Below, piece after piece: positions 1-7,300 of a DNA stretch of 12,821 nt. The translations under genes and the position numbers were made by a program. Each line of letters begins with the position of its first letter. The first letter of the stretch is position 1. This DNA comes from Clostridia bacterium (GTDB lineage: Bacteria; Bacillota; Clostridia; Peptostreptococcales; Anaerovoracaceae). The stretch covers positions 1 through 12,821 of the forward strand of contig CAAFTW010000053.1 of NCBI GenBank assembly GCA_900766045.1, read 5' to 3'. The notes beneath the pieces are model-generated. The model had not been told where the DNA came from, searched no databases, and saw only the letters and a list, made by a program, of their open reading frames with translations.

Positions 1-453
1 AAGGTGGCAGATGTCAAGGCATCCGCGCCGAGAGTGTATAAGCAGTCCGGACTGAAGAAGGGTGTTGCATATAAATATTATGTCGCGGCATACCAGATTA
101 AAAACGGAAAGAAGAAGGTTGTAAAGAAGAGCGTTTCCGTTCATTCCGTAGCTGGAAACCTGATGAAGAAGAAGGCCGGCAAGTTTACGAATGTAAAGAG
201 CATCAGCGTTAAGAAAAACGCTGTAACCCTGAAAGTCGGAAAGACCTACCGCATTCAGCCGTCCGTAAAGGGCGTATATTCCGGATGCGCAATCCTGCAG
301 AAAGACCACGCCGCAATGTTCCGTTACCTCTACATCAAGACCGGAAAGAACATCAGCGGCACCGTCAAGGCTCTGAAGGCCGGCAAGTGCAATGTATACG
401 TACTTGGAACCAACGGAGTCAGAACGAAGGTCGCAGTTACAGTAGTAAAATAG
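1..453 (+). CDS. C-terminal part of a lysine-rich cell-surface protein (Fn3-like plus bacterial Ig-like domain), 5' truncated by window edge
   Basis: The reading frame is open from base 1 to the TAG at 451-453, giving 150 residues. The GTG at position 4 has no ribosome binding site and is almost certainly internal, so I treat the gene as entering from the left. Residues about 15-50 (LKKGVAYKYYVAAYQIKNGK) read like the last strands of a fibronectin type III domain. Residues about 66-150 follow the pattern of a bacterial Ig-like (Big_2) domain: VKSISVKKNAVTLKVGKTY, then GTVKALKAGKCNVYV and a final VRTKVAVTVVK strand. Such repeats occur in secreted or wall-attached proteins of Clostridia, and the tail fits an exported protein. 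No sortase motif or membrane anchor is visible at this end, so anchoring must be upstream or non-covalent. The ligand is unknown. A terminator hairpin follows about 85 bp downstream. Confidence 0.75.
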   Translation, partial: KVADVKASAPRVYKQSGLKKGVAYKYYVAAYQIKNGKKKVVKKSVSVHSVAGNLMKKKAGKFTNVKSISVKKNAVTLKVGKTYRIQPSVKGVYSGCAILQKDHAAMFRYLYIKTGKNISGTVKALKAGKCNVYVLGTNGVRTKVAVTVVK

Positions 454-460
454 TTCATTA

Positions 461-680
461 AATAAGACTGCATTCCTGATTATGACTGCTGAGCGAGCAT
501 CTCGAAGGACCGTTGGCGCAAAAGGAGATGGACGAGTAAAATCGTGAGTGCCCTGACGCACCGATATCATTAACGTTTGCGTCAGGGCCCACGATTTTTC
601 GGACATTCTCCGTATTTGCGCCAACGGTCCGGAGAGCGAGCTCTCGAACGCAGTCATTTATTCAGGAATGCAGTTCTATT
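461..680. repeat. 220-bp imperfect palindrome, candidate dispersed repeat (MITE-like)
   Basis: The two halves are reverse complements over nearly their full length. Perfect paired blocks are 467-479 with 662-674 (13 bp), 482-489 with 650-657 (8 bp), 494-497 with 643-646, 501-504 with 637-640, 507-522 with 615-630 (16 bp), 538-546 with 590-598 (9 bp) and 550-560 with 578-588 (11 bp). The apical loop is 561-577. Outer bases 461-464 pair with 677-680. In total about 76 base pairs form if the region folds as one hairpin. No transposase ORF lies inside. The element starts 8 bp after the surface-protein stop codon. I do not recognise a named family. A 25-nt part of the left arm recurs at 1458-1482, which suggests a repeat family. 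Confidence 0.8.
538..599 (+). terminator. Bidirectional intrinsic terminator at the core of the palindrome
   Basis: The stem pairs AAAATCGTG (538-546) with CACGATTTT (590-598), then GCCCTGACGCA (550-560) with TGCGTCAGGGC (578-588), around a 17-nt loop. It is flanked by an A run on the left and a T run (595-599) on the right, so it could terminate transcription from either side. On the plus strand it would end the surface-protein transcript. Confidence 0.7.
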
Positions 681-847
681 ATTGTAGACCTATTTTTGCT
701 ACTGATACTGATTGCGTTCGTCTGACTCCGATTGTGCCAGCGGTCCATTCGATTTACAGCGCTGCAGCTTGTATTACTTTGGCTGCTGTGGTTCGAGGAA
801 GATTTCAAGTAAACGATATAACAGCTGAGCTTTGTAATTGGAATTGT

Positions 848-890
848 TCGGGAAAACTGCTATAATCTGCTATTTCCCGATCTTTTTTTT
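848..890 (+). terminator. Possible intrinsic terminator formed by the first array unit
   Basis: TCGGGAAA (848-855) pairs with TTTCCCGA (873-880) around a 17-nt loop and is followed directly by TC and eight T residues (883-890). The U tract is excellent, but the loop is long and the stem only 8 bp with three G-C pairs plus one. No gene is known to be transcribed into it, so it could serve readthrough from the surface-protein gene. Confidence 0.4.
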
Positions 891-1229
891 CAGGGGCTCG
901 GAAAAATTGACTTTAATGTGCTTTTTCCGAAGCTGCTGCAGGTCGTAATTTGTTTCTATGAGCAGATCATGTATGTATATAACGACCAATGAATTATTAT
1001 GCGTATATACTGTATAATAATCAAGATGGATTTACCTGCAGCCTGGGGAAAAGCCAGGTACACAGGGAACTGAAGTATTCCAGTGTCTCTGGAGTCGGGA
1101 GATTGCTGTTAAAAAGCATTTTCCCGAAAGTGCCTGCTTCGAAAGTTCGGAAAACAGCCCGAAAAGAAGGAATTCCCGAATTGTGCGCAATTTAATTCGG
1201 AAATCACGGGATTTACAAGCATTTTCCGA
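848..1229. repeat. Array of short inverted motifs: five units of TCGGRAAA-N17-TTTYCCGA
   Basis: An 8-bp motif close to TCGGRAAA and its reverse complement alternate along this stretch. Five pairs occur at 848-855/873-880, 898-905/923-930, 1095-1102/1120-1127, 1147-1154/1172-1179 and 1197-1204/1222-1229. In every pair exactly 17 nt separate the two motifs, so each unit is 33 bp. The gap between adjacent units is also 17 nt (A to B and D to E), or 19 nt (C to D), so motifs recur about every 25 bp in alternating orientation. The 17-nt interiors are not conserved, although most motifs are bordered by GC or TGC on the inner side (for example GCATTTTCC). Units A and B pair perfectly; C has one G-T wobble, D two mismatches and E one. 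The 931-1094 gap holds only a weak match (TGGGGAAA, 1044-1051). Function unknown. Confidence 0.75.
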
Positions 1230-1457
1230 CTGTTGAAGGGCATTTTATATAGAAGGATGCACATTATCTGATGAATGTTTTATGAATGTTGTTCGAAAGT
1301 GTATATAGTATACTTTGGCGTCCACCTTATGACCATCTTATTATAAAGGAACGTCGCATTCAGACGGATGTTGGTTGACGATGCTTATTGAAAGGGCGCT
1401 GTCGCAATTGGTCTTTGGATGAAGTGAGAAACATTTCCAGGAAACGGCCGATGAAGA

Positions 1458-1482
1458 AGCATCTCGTAAGACCGATGGCGCA
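1458..1482 (+). repeat. Diverged 25-nt copy of the palindrome's left arm
   Basis: This segment matches 496-520 at 22 of 25 positions without gaps: both read AGCATCTCG, three partly variable bases, GACCG, one variable base, TGGCGCA. The right palindrome arm carries the complement of the GACCGTTGGCGCA part (615-630). The flanks of this copy do not align well with those of 496-520 and no palindromic partner is visible nearby, so it looks like a remnant or a shared binding or structural motif. Confidence 0.6.
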
Positions 1483-1619
1483 GTCAGAGTCAGAGACCGC
1501 ACTTCTTGCAGCCCAGTGTCCAGATAATAACAGCTTGTCAATGGATAATCGCAGTCTGAAGAGCCGCTCTGTCACCCTGTCACCAGCACGAATGCGATCA
1601 AAAGTTATCGGATAGCAAA

Positions 1620-1654
1620 GAAGCCGCACCACCGAAAATCAGTGATGCGGCTTC
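1620..1654 (-). terminator. Terminator hairpin downstream of argG
   Basis: Read on the minus strand, GAAGCCGCATCAC pairs with GTGGTGCGGCTTC (one T-G wobble) to give a 13-bp GC-rich stem with a 9-nt loop, starting 37 bp beyond the argG stop. The following tract is a poor U run (TTTGCTAT), so termination may be partial, but position and stem strength favour it as the argG terminator. Confidence 0.7.
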
Positions 1655-1690
1655 CGTCCATTTATGTGTGTAAGTGAAATGGCTTGGTTA

Positions 1691-2959
1691 TTACTCGATG
1701 AAGCTTCCGCCCTTCAGGATCTTCTTTCCGAGTGCCTGCTGGGACTCCGGAACTCCTTCCAGGGACTGCTTCTGGATTGCACGGATCTTAAGCGGCAGGG
1801 CGAACAGGTTGATGAAGCCCTGTGCGTCGGCCTGGTTGTAAACTTCGTCCTCGCTGAATGTAGCGAACTCCTCGTTGTAGAGGGAGTATGGAGACTGGCT
1901 GGCAACCGGGTAAGCGGTTCCCTTGTAAAGCTTCATTTTGACCTTTCCGGTCAGGTGCTCCTGGGTGACGTCGACGAATGCGCTGATTGCCTCACGGAGC
2001 GGGGTGAACCACAGTCCGTCGTAAACCAGCTCAGCGAACTTCTGGGATACAATCTTCTTATATGCCAGTGTGTCGCGGTCGAGAATCAGTTTCTCCAGGT
2101 CACGGTGTGCCTGATACAGGATGGTTCCGCCAGGAGTCTCATAAACTCCACGGGACTTCATGCCGACCAGACGGTTTTCAATAATATCAATGGTTCCGAC
2201 GCCGTTCTCGCTTCCGAGCTTGTTCAGCTTGGTCAGCAGGTCGATCGGAGAAAGTTTTTCGTCATCGATGGCAACCGGAATACCTTTTTCGAAGGAAATG
2301 GTGATGGTTGTCGGCTCATTCGGTGCGTCTTCCGGTGTCTTGGACAGAACGTGAATCGTCGGGAGATGCTCGTTCCACGGGTTCTCCAGCTCGCCGCCCT
2401 CGTGGCTGATGTGCCAGATATTCTCGTCACGGGAATAGATCTTCTTGGTGGTCTGGGAAATCGGAATGTTGTGCTTATGCGCATACTCGATCAGATCTTC
2501 ACGTGACTTGAAGTCCCAGATTCTCCACGGTGCGATAACCTTGATCGCCGGGTTCAGTGCCTGGATGGATGCCTCAAAACGAACCTGGTCGTTTCCTTTT
2601 CCTGTGCAGCCGTGGGCGATGGTGAATGCGCCTTCCTGCTCAGCGATTTCTACGAACTTCTTGGCCATCAGCGGACGAGCCATGGATGTGCCGAGAAGAT
2701 AATCATCTTCATAGATTGCTCCGGCTTTCAGTGTCGGATAGATATAATCGGTAATGAATTCCTCACGCAGGTCCAGAGTAATTGCCTTGGAAGCACCTGT
2801 GGACAGGGCCTTCTTTTCTACTGCATCGAAGTCCTCGTGCTGGCCGACATTGCAGCATACTGCGATTACGTCATAATCATATGTCTCTTTCAGCCAGTTC
2901 AGAATTACGGATGTGTCCAGCCCGCCGGAATAGGCGAGGATTACTTTTTCTTTTGCCAT
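1691..2959 (-). CDS. argG: Argininosuccinate synthase
   Basis: The 422-residue product joins citrulline and aspartate using ATP to make argininosuccinate, the penultimate step of arginine synthesis, in the cytosol. The N-terminal PP-loop AYSGGLDTS (residues 9-17) binds ATP, and the family signature HGCTGKGNDQVRFE lies at residues 116-129. GTSMARPL (about 90-97) and SRDENIWHISHEGGELENP (about 186-204) are further conserved substrate-site segments. Length is slightly above the usual ~400 residues, and the gene looks intact. The start at 2959 is preceded by GGAGGG (complement of 2968-2973) with an 8-nt gap, a strong site. The gene is divergent from carAB, and no argH is visible next to it, so argininosuccinate lyase must be encoded elsewhere. 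The leader is short (about 55 nt), with a sigma-A promoter overlapped by a candidate ARG box, so arginine repression is likely by inference. A hairpin terminator lies just downstream. Confidence 0.97.
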   Translation of the reverse strand: MAKEKVILAYSGGLDTSVILNWLKETYDYDVIAVCCNVGQHEDFDAVEKKALSTGASKAITLDLREEFITDYIYPTLKAGAIYEDDYLLGTSMARPLMAKKFVEIAEQEGAFTIAHGCTGKGNDQVRFEASIQALNPAIKVIAPWRIWDFKSREDLIEYAHKHNIPISQTTKKIYSRDENIWHISHEGGELENPWNEHLPTIHVLSKTPEDAPNEPTTITISFEKGIPVAIDDEKLSPIDLLTKLNKLGSENGVGTIDIIENRLVGMKSRGVYETPGGTILYQAHRDLEKLILDRDTLAYKKIVSQKFAELVYDGLWFTPLREAISAFVDVTQEHLTGKVKMKLYKGTAYPVASQSPYSLYNEEFATFSEDEVYNQADAQGFINLFALPLKIRAIQKQSLEGVPESQQALGKKILKGGSFIE

Positions 2960-3020
2960 TTCACTTACCCTCCAAAATTGATATTTATAAATAAAAAAGA
3001 ATATTTATCGTGTTGAATGT

Positions 3021-3049
3021 ATAGTAACACCCGTGTGAATAAAAATCAA
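3021..3049 (-). promoter_or_regulatory. argG promoter
   Basis: On the minus strand the -35 hexamer TTGATT (complement of 3044-3049) and the -10 hexamer TACTAT (complement of 3021-3026) are separated by exactly 17 bp. Transcription would start near 3014, leaving a leader of about 55 nt. The -10 lies within the inverted repeat GTGTT/AACAC (3010-3014, 3026-3030), and the -35 lies inside a candidate ARG box. Confidence 0.65.
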
Positions 3050-3072
3050 GTATTATTTGTTAATATTCAAGA
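3034..3072. promoter_or_regulatory. Two candidate ARG boxes (ArgR/AhrC operators) upstream of argG
   Basis: TGTGAATAAAAATCAAG (3034-3050) closely resembles the known ARG-box pattern of TGAAT, an A/T core and ATTCA, with one base missing in the right half. TTGTTAATATTCAAG (3057-3071) is a second imperfect palindrome. Their centres are about 21-22 bp apart, the two-turn spacing typical of paired ARG boxes. The first covers the argG -35. Both the match and the role are inferred from pattern knowledge; no argR gene is in the window. Confidence 0.5.
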
Positions 3073-3167
3073 TTTTTTTCTGACACAGAATGTGAAAGAA
3101 TCGTCAAAAGCCACAGTATTAGCAGTATCAATGGGAATGACCGCGAAATAATTCTTTTAAAGGTTAA

Positions 3168-3189
3168 AAAAATATTGTTGAATATTTTT
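3168..3189. promoter_or_regulatory. A/T palindrome overlapping the carA -35, candidate operator
   Basis: AAAAATATT (3168-3176) and AATATTTTT (3181-3189) are perfect 9-bp inverted arms around GTTG. The right arm and centre overlap the carA -35 (3178-3183). The TTGAATATTTTT side resembles an ARG-box half, so the same arginine regulator is a reasonable candidate, though A/T-rich promoters can form such palindromes by chance. Confidence 0.4.
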
Positions 3190-3206
3190 CCATGCTATAG
3201 TATACT
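3178..3206 (+). promoter_or_regulatory. carAB promoter
   Basis: TTGAAT (3178-3183) and TATACT (3201-3206) are separated by exactly 17 bp. Transcription would start near 3213, only about 26 nt before the carA ATG. That leader is too short for a PyrR attenuator or a riboswitch, so control should act at initiation. The ribosome binding site AAAGGAG (3223-3229) lies 9 nt before the start codon. Confidence 0.7.
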
Positions 3207-3238
3207 TTTTGAAAGTGTGAGGAAAGGAGAATTACGTT

Positions 3239-4339
3239 ATGAAGGGAGTTATTTACCTGGAAGACGGAACGGTTTATAAGGGACGCGGATTCGGCTGGAC
3301 GGGAACCAAAGTTGGAGAGCTCGTGTTCAATACAGCGATGACAGGATATCAGAAAACGCTGACTGACCCGTCTTATAGTGAACAGATCATTACCATGACC
3401 TATCCGCTGATCGGAAATTACGGCATTAATGATACAGATTATGAATCGGATCATATTTATGCGTTTGGTCTGGTTGTCAAGGATGTCTGCTTCCATCCGT
3501 CCAATTGGAAATGTAAGATGACCATCGATGAATGGCTGAAGCAGCAGAAGGTGCCTGGCGTGTATGAAGTGGATACACGTGAGATCACCATGAAGATTCG
3601 TGAACATGGAAGCATGAAGTGCGTAATCAGCACAGAAGGGCTTCCAATTTCGCAGTTGAAAAAATTATGTGATGAGACAGAGCTCAGAACAGACCAGATG
3701 AAAGACGCGGGTACAGACCACGTTATTGAATGGGAGGCAGAAAACCCTCAGTTCCACGTTGCAGTCATGGATCTCGGCTGCAAGCGCAGCATTTTAAAAG
3801 AACTTCATAACAGAAATTGCAGTTTGACCATCTTTCCTTACGGAACAAAGGCGAAGACAATTCTGGCCGCTCATCCGGACGGTGTGTTTATCACAAACGG
3901 CCCGGGAGACCCGGAATCAGCAACGGAAGATATTATTGTGACAGAAAAACTGATCACGAACAGCAATTATGGTGAGAATCAGATGCCGATTATGGGAATC
4001 TGCATGGGTCATCAGCTGATTGCGCTCGCATCCGGCGGTAAGACATACAAACTGAAGTATGGACACCGCGGCGTAAACCACGGTGTTTTTGATAAGAAAA
4101 CAGGAAGAAGCTACATTACTTCTCAGAATCACGGCTACGCAGTAGATTCAAACAGTGTTGTTCTGAAGGGTCTGGACATCACTCACCTGAACCTGAACGA
4201 CGGCACCGTGGAGGGCATGCAGCACATCCGCAAGCCGGTATTCTCTGTCCAGTTCCATCCGGAATCCAATCCGGGACCGAACGACACGGGATATCTGTTT
4301 GACCAGTTCATTGATCTGATGAAGGGAGGAAAGCTGTAA
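3239..4339 (+). CDS. carA: Carbamoyl-phosphate synthase small (glutamine amidotransferase) subunit
   Basis: The 366-residue protein hydrolyses glutamine and channels ammonia to CarB for carbamoyl phosphate synthesis. Residues 1-150 form the CarA-specific N-terminal domain, with the family stretch GELVFNTAMTGYQKTLTDPSY at about 26-46. Residues about 170-360 form the class I glutamine amidotransferase domain. The nucleophile is Cys255 in GICMGHQ, and the catalytic His340 and Glu342 are in the QFHPESNPGP segment. TNGPGDPE (219-226) is the conserved oxyanion-region loop. All catalytic residues are present and length is normal. The stop codon overlaps the carB start by one base (TAATG), so the two genes are translationally coupled. 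The position opposite argG suggests this is the arginine-linked copy, but a single carAB serving arginine and pyrimidines is equally possible. Confidence 0.97.
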   Translation: MKGVIYLEDGTVYKGRGFGWTGTKVGELVFNTAMTGYQKTLTDPSYSEQIITMTYPLIGNYGINDTDYESDHIYAFGLVVKDVCFHPSNWKCKMTIDEWLKQQKVPGVYEVDTREITMKIREHGSMKCVISTEGLPISQLKKLCDETELRTDQMKDAGTDHVIEWEAENPQFHVAVMDLGCKRSILKELHNRNCSLTIFPYGTKAKTILAAHPDGVFITNGPGDPESATEDIIVTEKLITNSNYGENQMPIMGICMGHQLIALASGGKTYKLKYGHRGVNHGVFDKKTGRSYITSQNHGYAVDSNSVVLKGLDITHLNLNDGTVEGMQHIRKPVFSVQFHPESNPGPNDTGYLFDQFIDLMKGGKL

Positions 4340-7300
4340 TGCCAAAGGATTTCACATTGAAGAAAGTTATGATCATCGGTTCCGGCCCGATTGTCATCGG
4401 TCAGGCAGCCGAATTCGACTATGCCGGAACACAGGCCTGCAAGGCAATTGCAGAGGAAGGGATTGAAACCGTTCTGGTAAACTCCAACCCGGCGACGATC
4501 ATGACCGACCATGGAATCGCAGATAAGGTATATCTGGAGCCGATTACAGAAGAGGCTGTTGAACAGATCATTTCCAAGGAGCGTCCGGACGGCATTTTGG
4601 CAGGATTCGGCGGACAGACGGGTCTGAATATCGGCATGTCTCTTTATGAGAAAGGCGTGCTGGATAAGTATCACGTAAAGCTTCTGGGAGTAAATCGTGA
4701 AAGTATCTATAAAGCTGAGGACCGTGAAGCATTTAAGAAGCTGATGCAGGAAATTGATGAGCCGATTCCGCCGAGCACCATCGCAACGAATGTCGATGAG
4801 TGCCTGGACTTTGTAAAGAAGATCGGCTATCCGGTAATTATCCGTCCGGCATACACCCTCGGAGGTACAGGCGGCGGAATTGCCAATAATAAAGAAGAAC
4901 TGATCGAACACTGTAAGATGGGAATTGAGAAGAGTGCCATCGGACAGGTTCTGGTCGAGAAGTCCATTGCAGGATGGAAGGAAATCGAACTTGAAGTTAT
5001 CCGTGACGCGAAGGATAACTGCATCATCATCTGCTCGATGGAAAACCTGGACCCGGTCGGCATTCACACTGGAGACAGTATTGTCGTCGCGCCAGTACAG
5101 ACACTGGACGACCACCAGTATCAGATGCTGCGTGACGCATCCCTGAAGATCATCCGTGCTCTGCATATTGAGGGCGGATGCAACGTTCAGCTCGCTCTGA
5201 ACCCGGATAAGGATGAGTATGCCGTCATCGAGGTAAACCCTCGTGTAAGCCGTTCTTCCGCGCTGGCATCCAAGGCTGCCGGCTACCCGATCGCCAAGAT
5301 CGCTGCGAAGATCGCGATCGGTTATACTCTGGACGAACTGCAGAATTATGTAACCAAGGAATCCAGCGCATGCTTCGAGCCGACGCTGGACTACTGTGTC
5401 GTAAAGTTCCCGAAGTGGCCATTTAATAAATTCAGAACCGCATCCAGAAAACTGGGCACACAGATGAAGGCAACCGGAGAGATCATGGCGATTGACCGGA
5501 ACTTTGAATCTGCGCTGATGAAGGGCATCGCTTCCCTGGAAATCGAAGGAAACGGACTGCGTATTCCTTACGTCACCAATCTGGATAATGACCGCCTGAT
5601 GGCCAAGATGAGAGTCGGCGACGATGAGCGTATCTTCTGCATCGCAGAAGCATTCAGAAGAGGAATTGCCGACGTTGAAAGCATTCACGCAGAGACGAAG
5701 ATCGACCGCTGGTTCCTGTATAAGATTTACGGAATCATCGAGATGGAGCGCCGTCTGCAGAGTGAGGAAATTACACCGGAAATCATCTACGAGGCAGAGA
5801 GTCACGGATTCACGGATGACGACATTCTGGACCTGACCAAGATGCCGAGAGAAGTCCTGCAGGACATCCGTCTCTACCACGACATGTATCCGGTTTACAA
5901 GATTGTAGATACCTGCGCCGGCGAGTTCGAGGCAGCAACACCGTATTACTACCAGAGCTACGGCGGGGAAAACGAGAGCAAACGCTCCGATAATGAGAAG
6001 ATCCTGGTTGTCGGCTCCGGCCCGATCAGAATCGGACAAGGAATCGAATTCGACTACTGCTGCGTTCAGGGCGTCTGGGCACTGAAAGACCTGGGTTATG
6101 AGTCTATCATCATCAACAACAACCCGGAGACCGTCAGCACAGACTTTGATACCTCTGACAAGCTGTATTTTGACCCTCTGCACACCGACGACGTCATGAA
6201 CGTCATCAAGCAGGAGCGTCCGGAAGGCGTTATCCTGCAGTTCGGAGGACAGACCTCCCTGAACCTGGCATCCAGACTGTCCGCCCGCGGAATCAACATT
6301 TTGGGAACCAAGAATAAATACATCGATCTGGCTGAAGACCGTGAGAAATTCCACGAACTGATGGACGAACTGCATATCGTAACCCCGAAGGGCTGCGCAG
6401 TCCGCACCCATGAAGAGGCTGAAGCCGCAGTGAAAGAACTCGGATATCCTCTGGTTGTCCGTCCTTCCTTCGTTATCGGCGGCCGCGCAATGCAGGTTGT
6501 ATACAACGACGATGAGCTGAACACCTACCTGAAGGAAGCCGTCCGCATGTCCCACGAGCATCCGGTCCTGATCGACCAGTACATCGAGGGCAAGGAAATG
6601 GACGTAGACTGCATCGCAGACGGAGAAGACGTTCTGATTCCGGGAATCATGGAGCACTTCGAGCGCACGGGCGTTCATTCCGGAGACAGCTGCACATCCT
6701 ATCCGCCGTACGATTTCCCGCAGGAGGTCATCGATTCCCTGATCGATCACACCAAGAGAATCGCAAGAGCCCTGCATGTCGTCGGTCTGATGAATGTCCA
6801 GTACGCATGGGATGGAAAGACGATCTATGTCATTGAGGTAAATCCGCGTGCATCCCGTACCGTTCCGATTCTGAGCAAGGTCACCAAGGTTCCGATGGTC
6901 CGCATCGCCGTTGCTGTCATGACCGGCCAGAAGCTGAAGGATATGGAGTACGGAACCGGACTGTATCCGGATAAGGACTACTATGCCGTCAAGGTTCCGG
7001 TATTCTCCGATTCCAAGCTGACCGATGTCGACGTTGCTGTCGGACCGGAGATGAAGTCCACAGGAGAAGTTCTGGGCATCGATAAGGATCTGGACAAGGC
7101 TATTTATAAGGGATTCATCGCTGCCGGCGGAAAGATTCCGACAGAAGGCGGCGTGTTCGTTTCACTGCGCGACCATGATAAGAACGATGAGAGTGCAGGC
7201 ATTGTTAAGAAGTATCAGGATCTGGGCTTCAAGATCTATGCGTCTGAGGGAACCGGAAAGTTCCTGACTGAGCACGGTGTGGAGAATACCTTCCTGCCGT

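Larger units (their letters stand above)
675..1619. other. Gene-free stretch of about 0.95 kb
   Basis: I find no convincing protein gene here. Short open frames at 668-865, 989-1195, 1388-1615 (plus) and 1360-1632 (minus) lack a ribosome binding site, run through repeat motifs, and match no family I recognise. The stretch holds the inverted-motif array (848-1229), an inverted repeat at 941-946/982-987 (GGTCGT/ACGACC), overlapping small inverted repeats at 1033-1060, a direct repeat of ATGAATGTT (1271-1279 and 1282-1290), the 25-nt repeat at 1458-1482, and a tandem duplication of CTGTCACC (1569-1576, 1577-1584). The right part (about 1320-1620) is more GC-rich and gene-like in composition and might be a decayed gene, but this is not demonstrable by eye. 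Confidence 0.55.

Noticed and set aside
668..865. 65-codon plus-strand ORF
   Set aside because: It starts within the palindrome's terminal arm and ends in the first array unit, without a ribosome binding site.
989..1195. 68-codon plus-strand ORF
   Set aside because: No ribosome binding site; its second half is built from the inverted-motif array.
848..1229. CRISPR array
   Set aside because: The conserved parts are only 8 bp and alternate in orientation, the intervals are 17 nt, and no cas gene is present.
1388..1615. 75-codon plus-strand ORF containing the 25-nt repeat
   Set aside because: No ribosome binding site, no family resemblance, and overlapping open frames on the other strand; kept only as a possible fossil.
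1664..2506. 280-codon open frame on the plus strand
   Set aside because: Antisense shadow of argG.
2960..3020. T-box or other riboswitch in the argG leader
   Set aside because: The predicted leader is about 55 nt, too short, and no T-box motif or terminator is present.
4183..6777. 864-codon open frame on the minus strand
   Set aside because: It lies entirely antisense to carA/carB, which have full conserved motifs; it reflects codon bias, and its translation matches no family I know.
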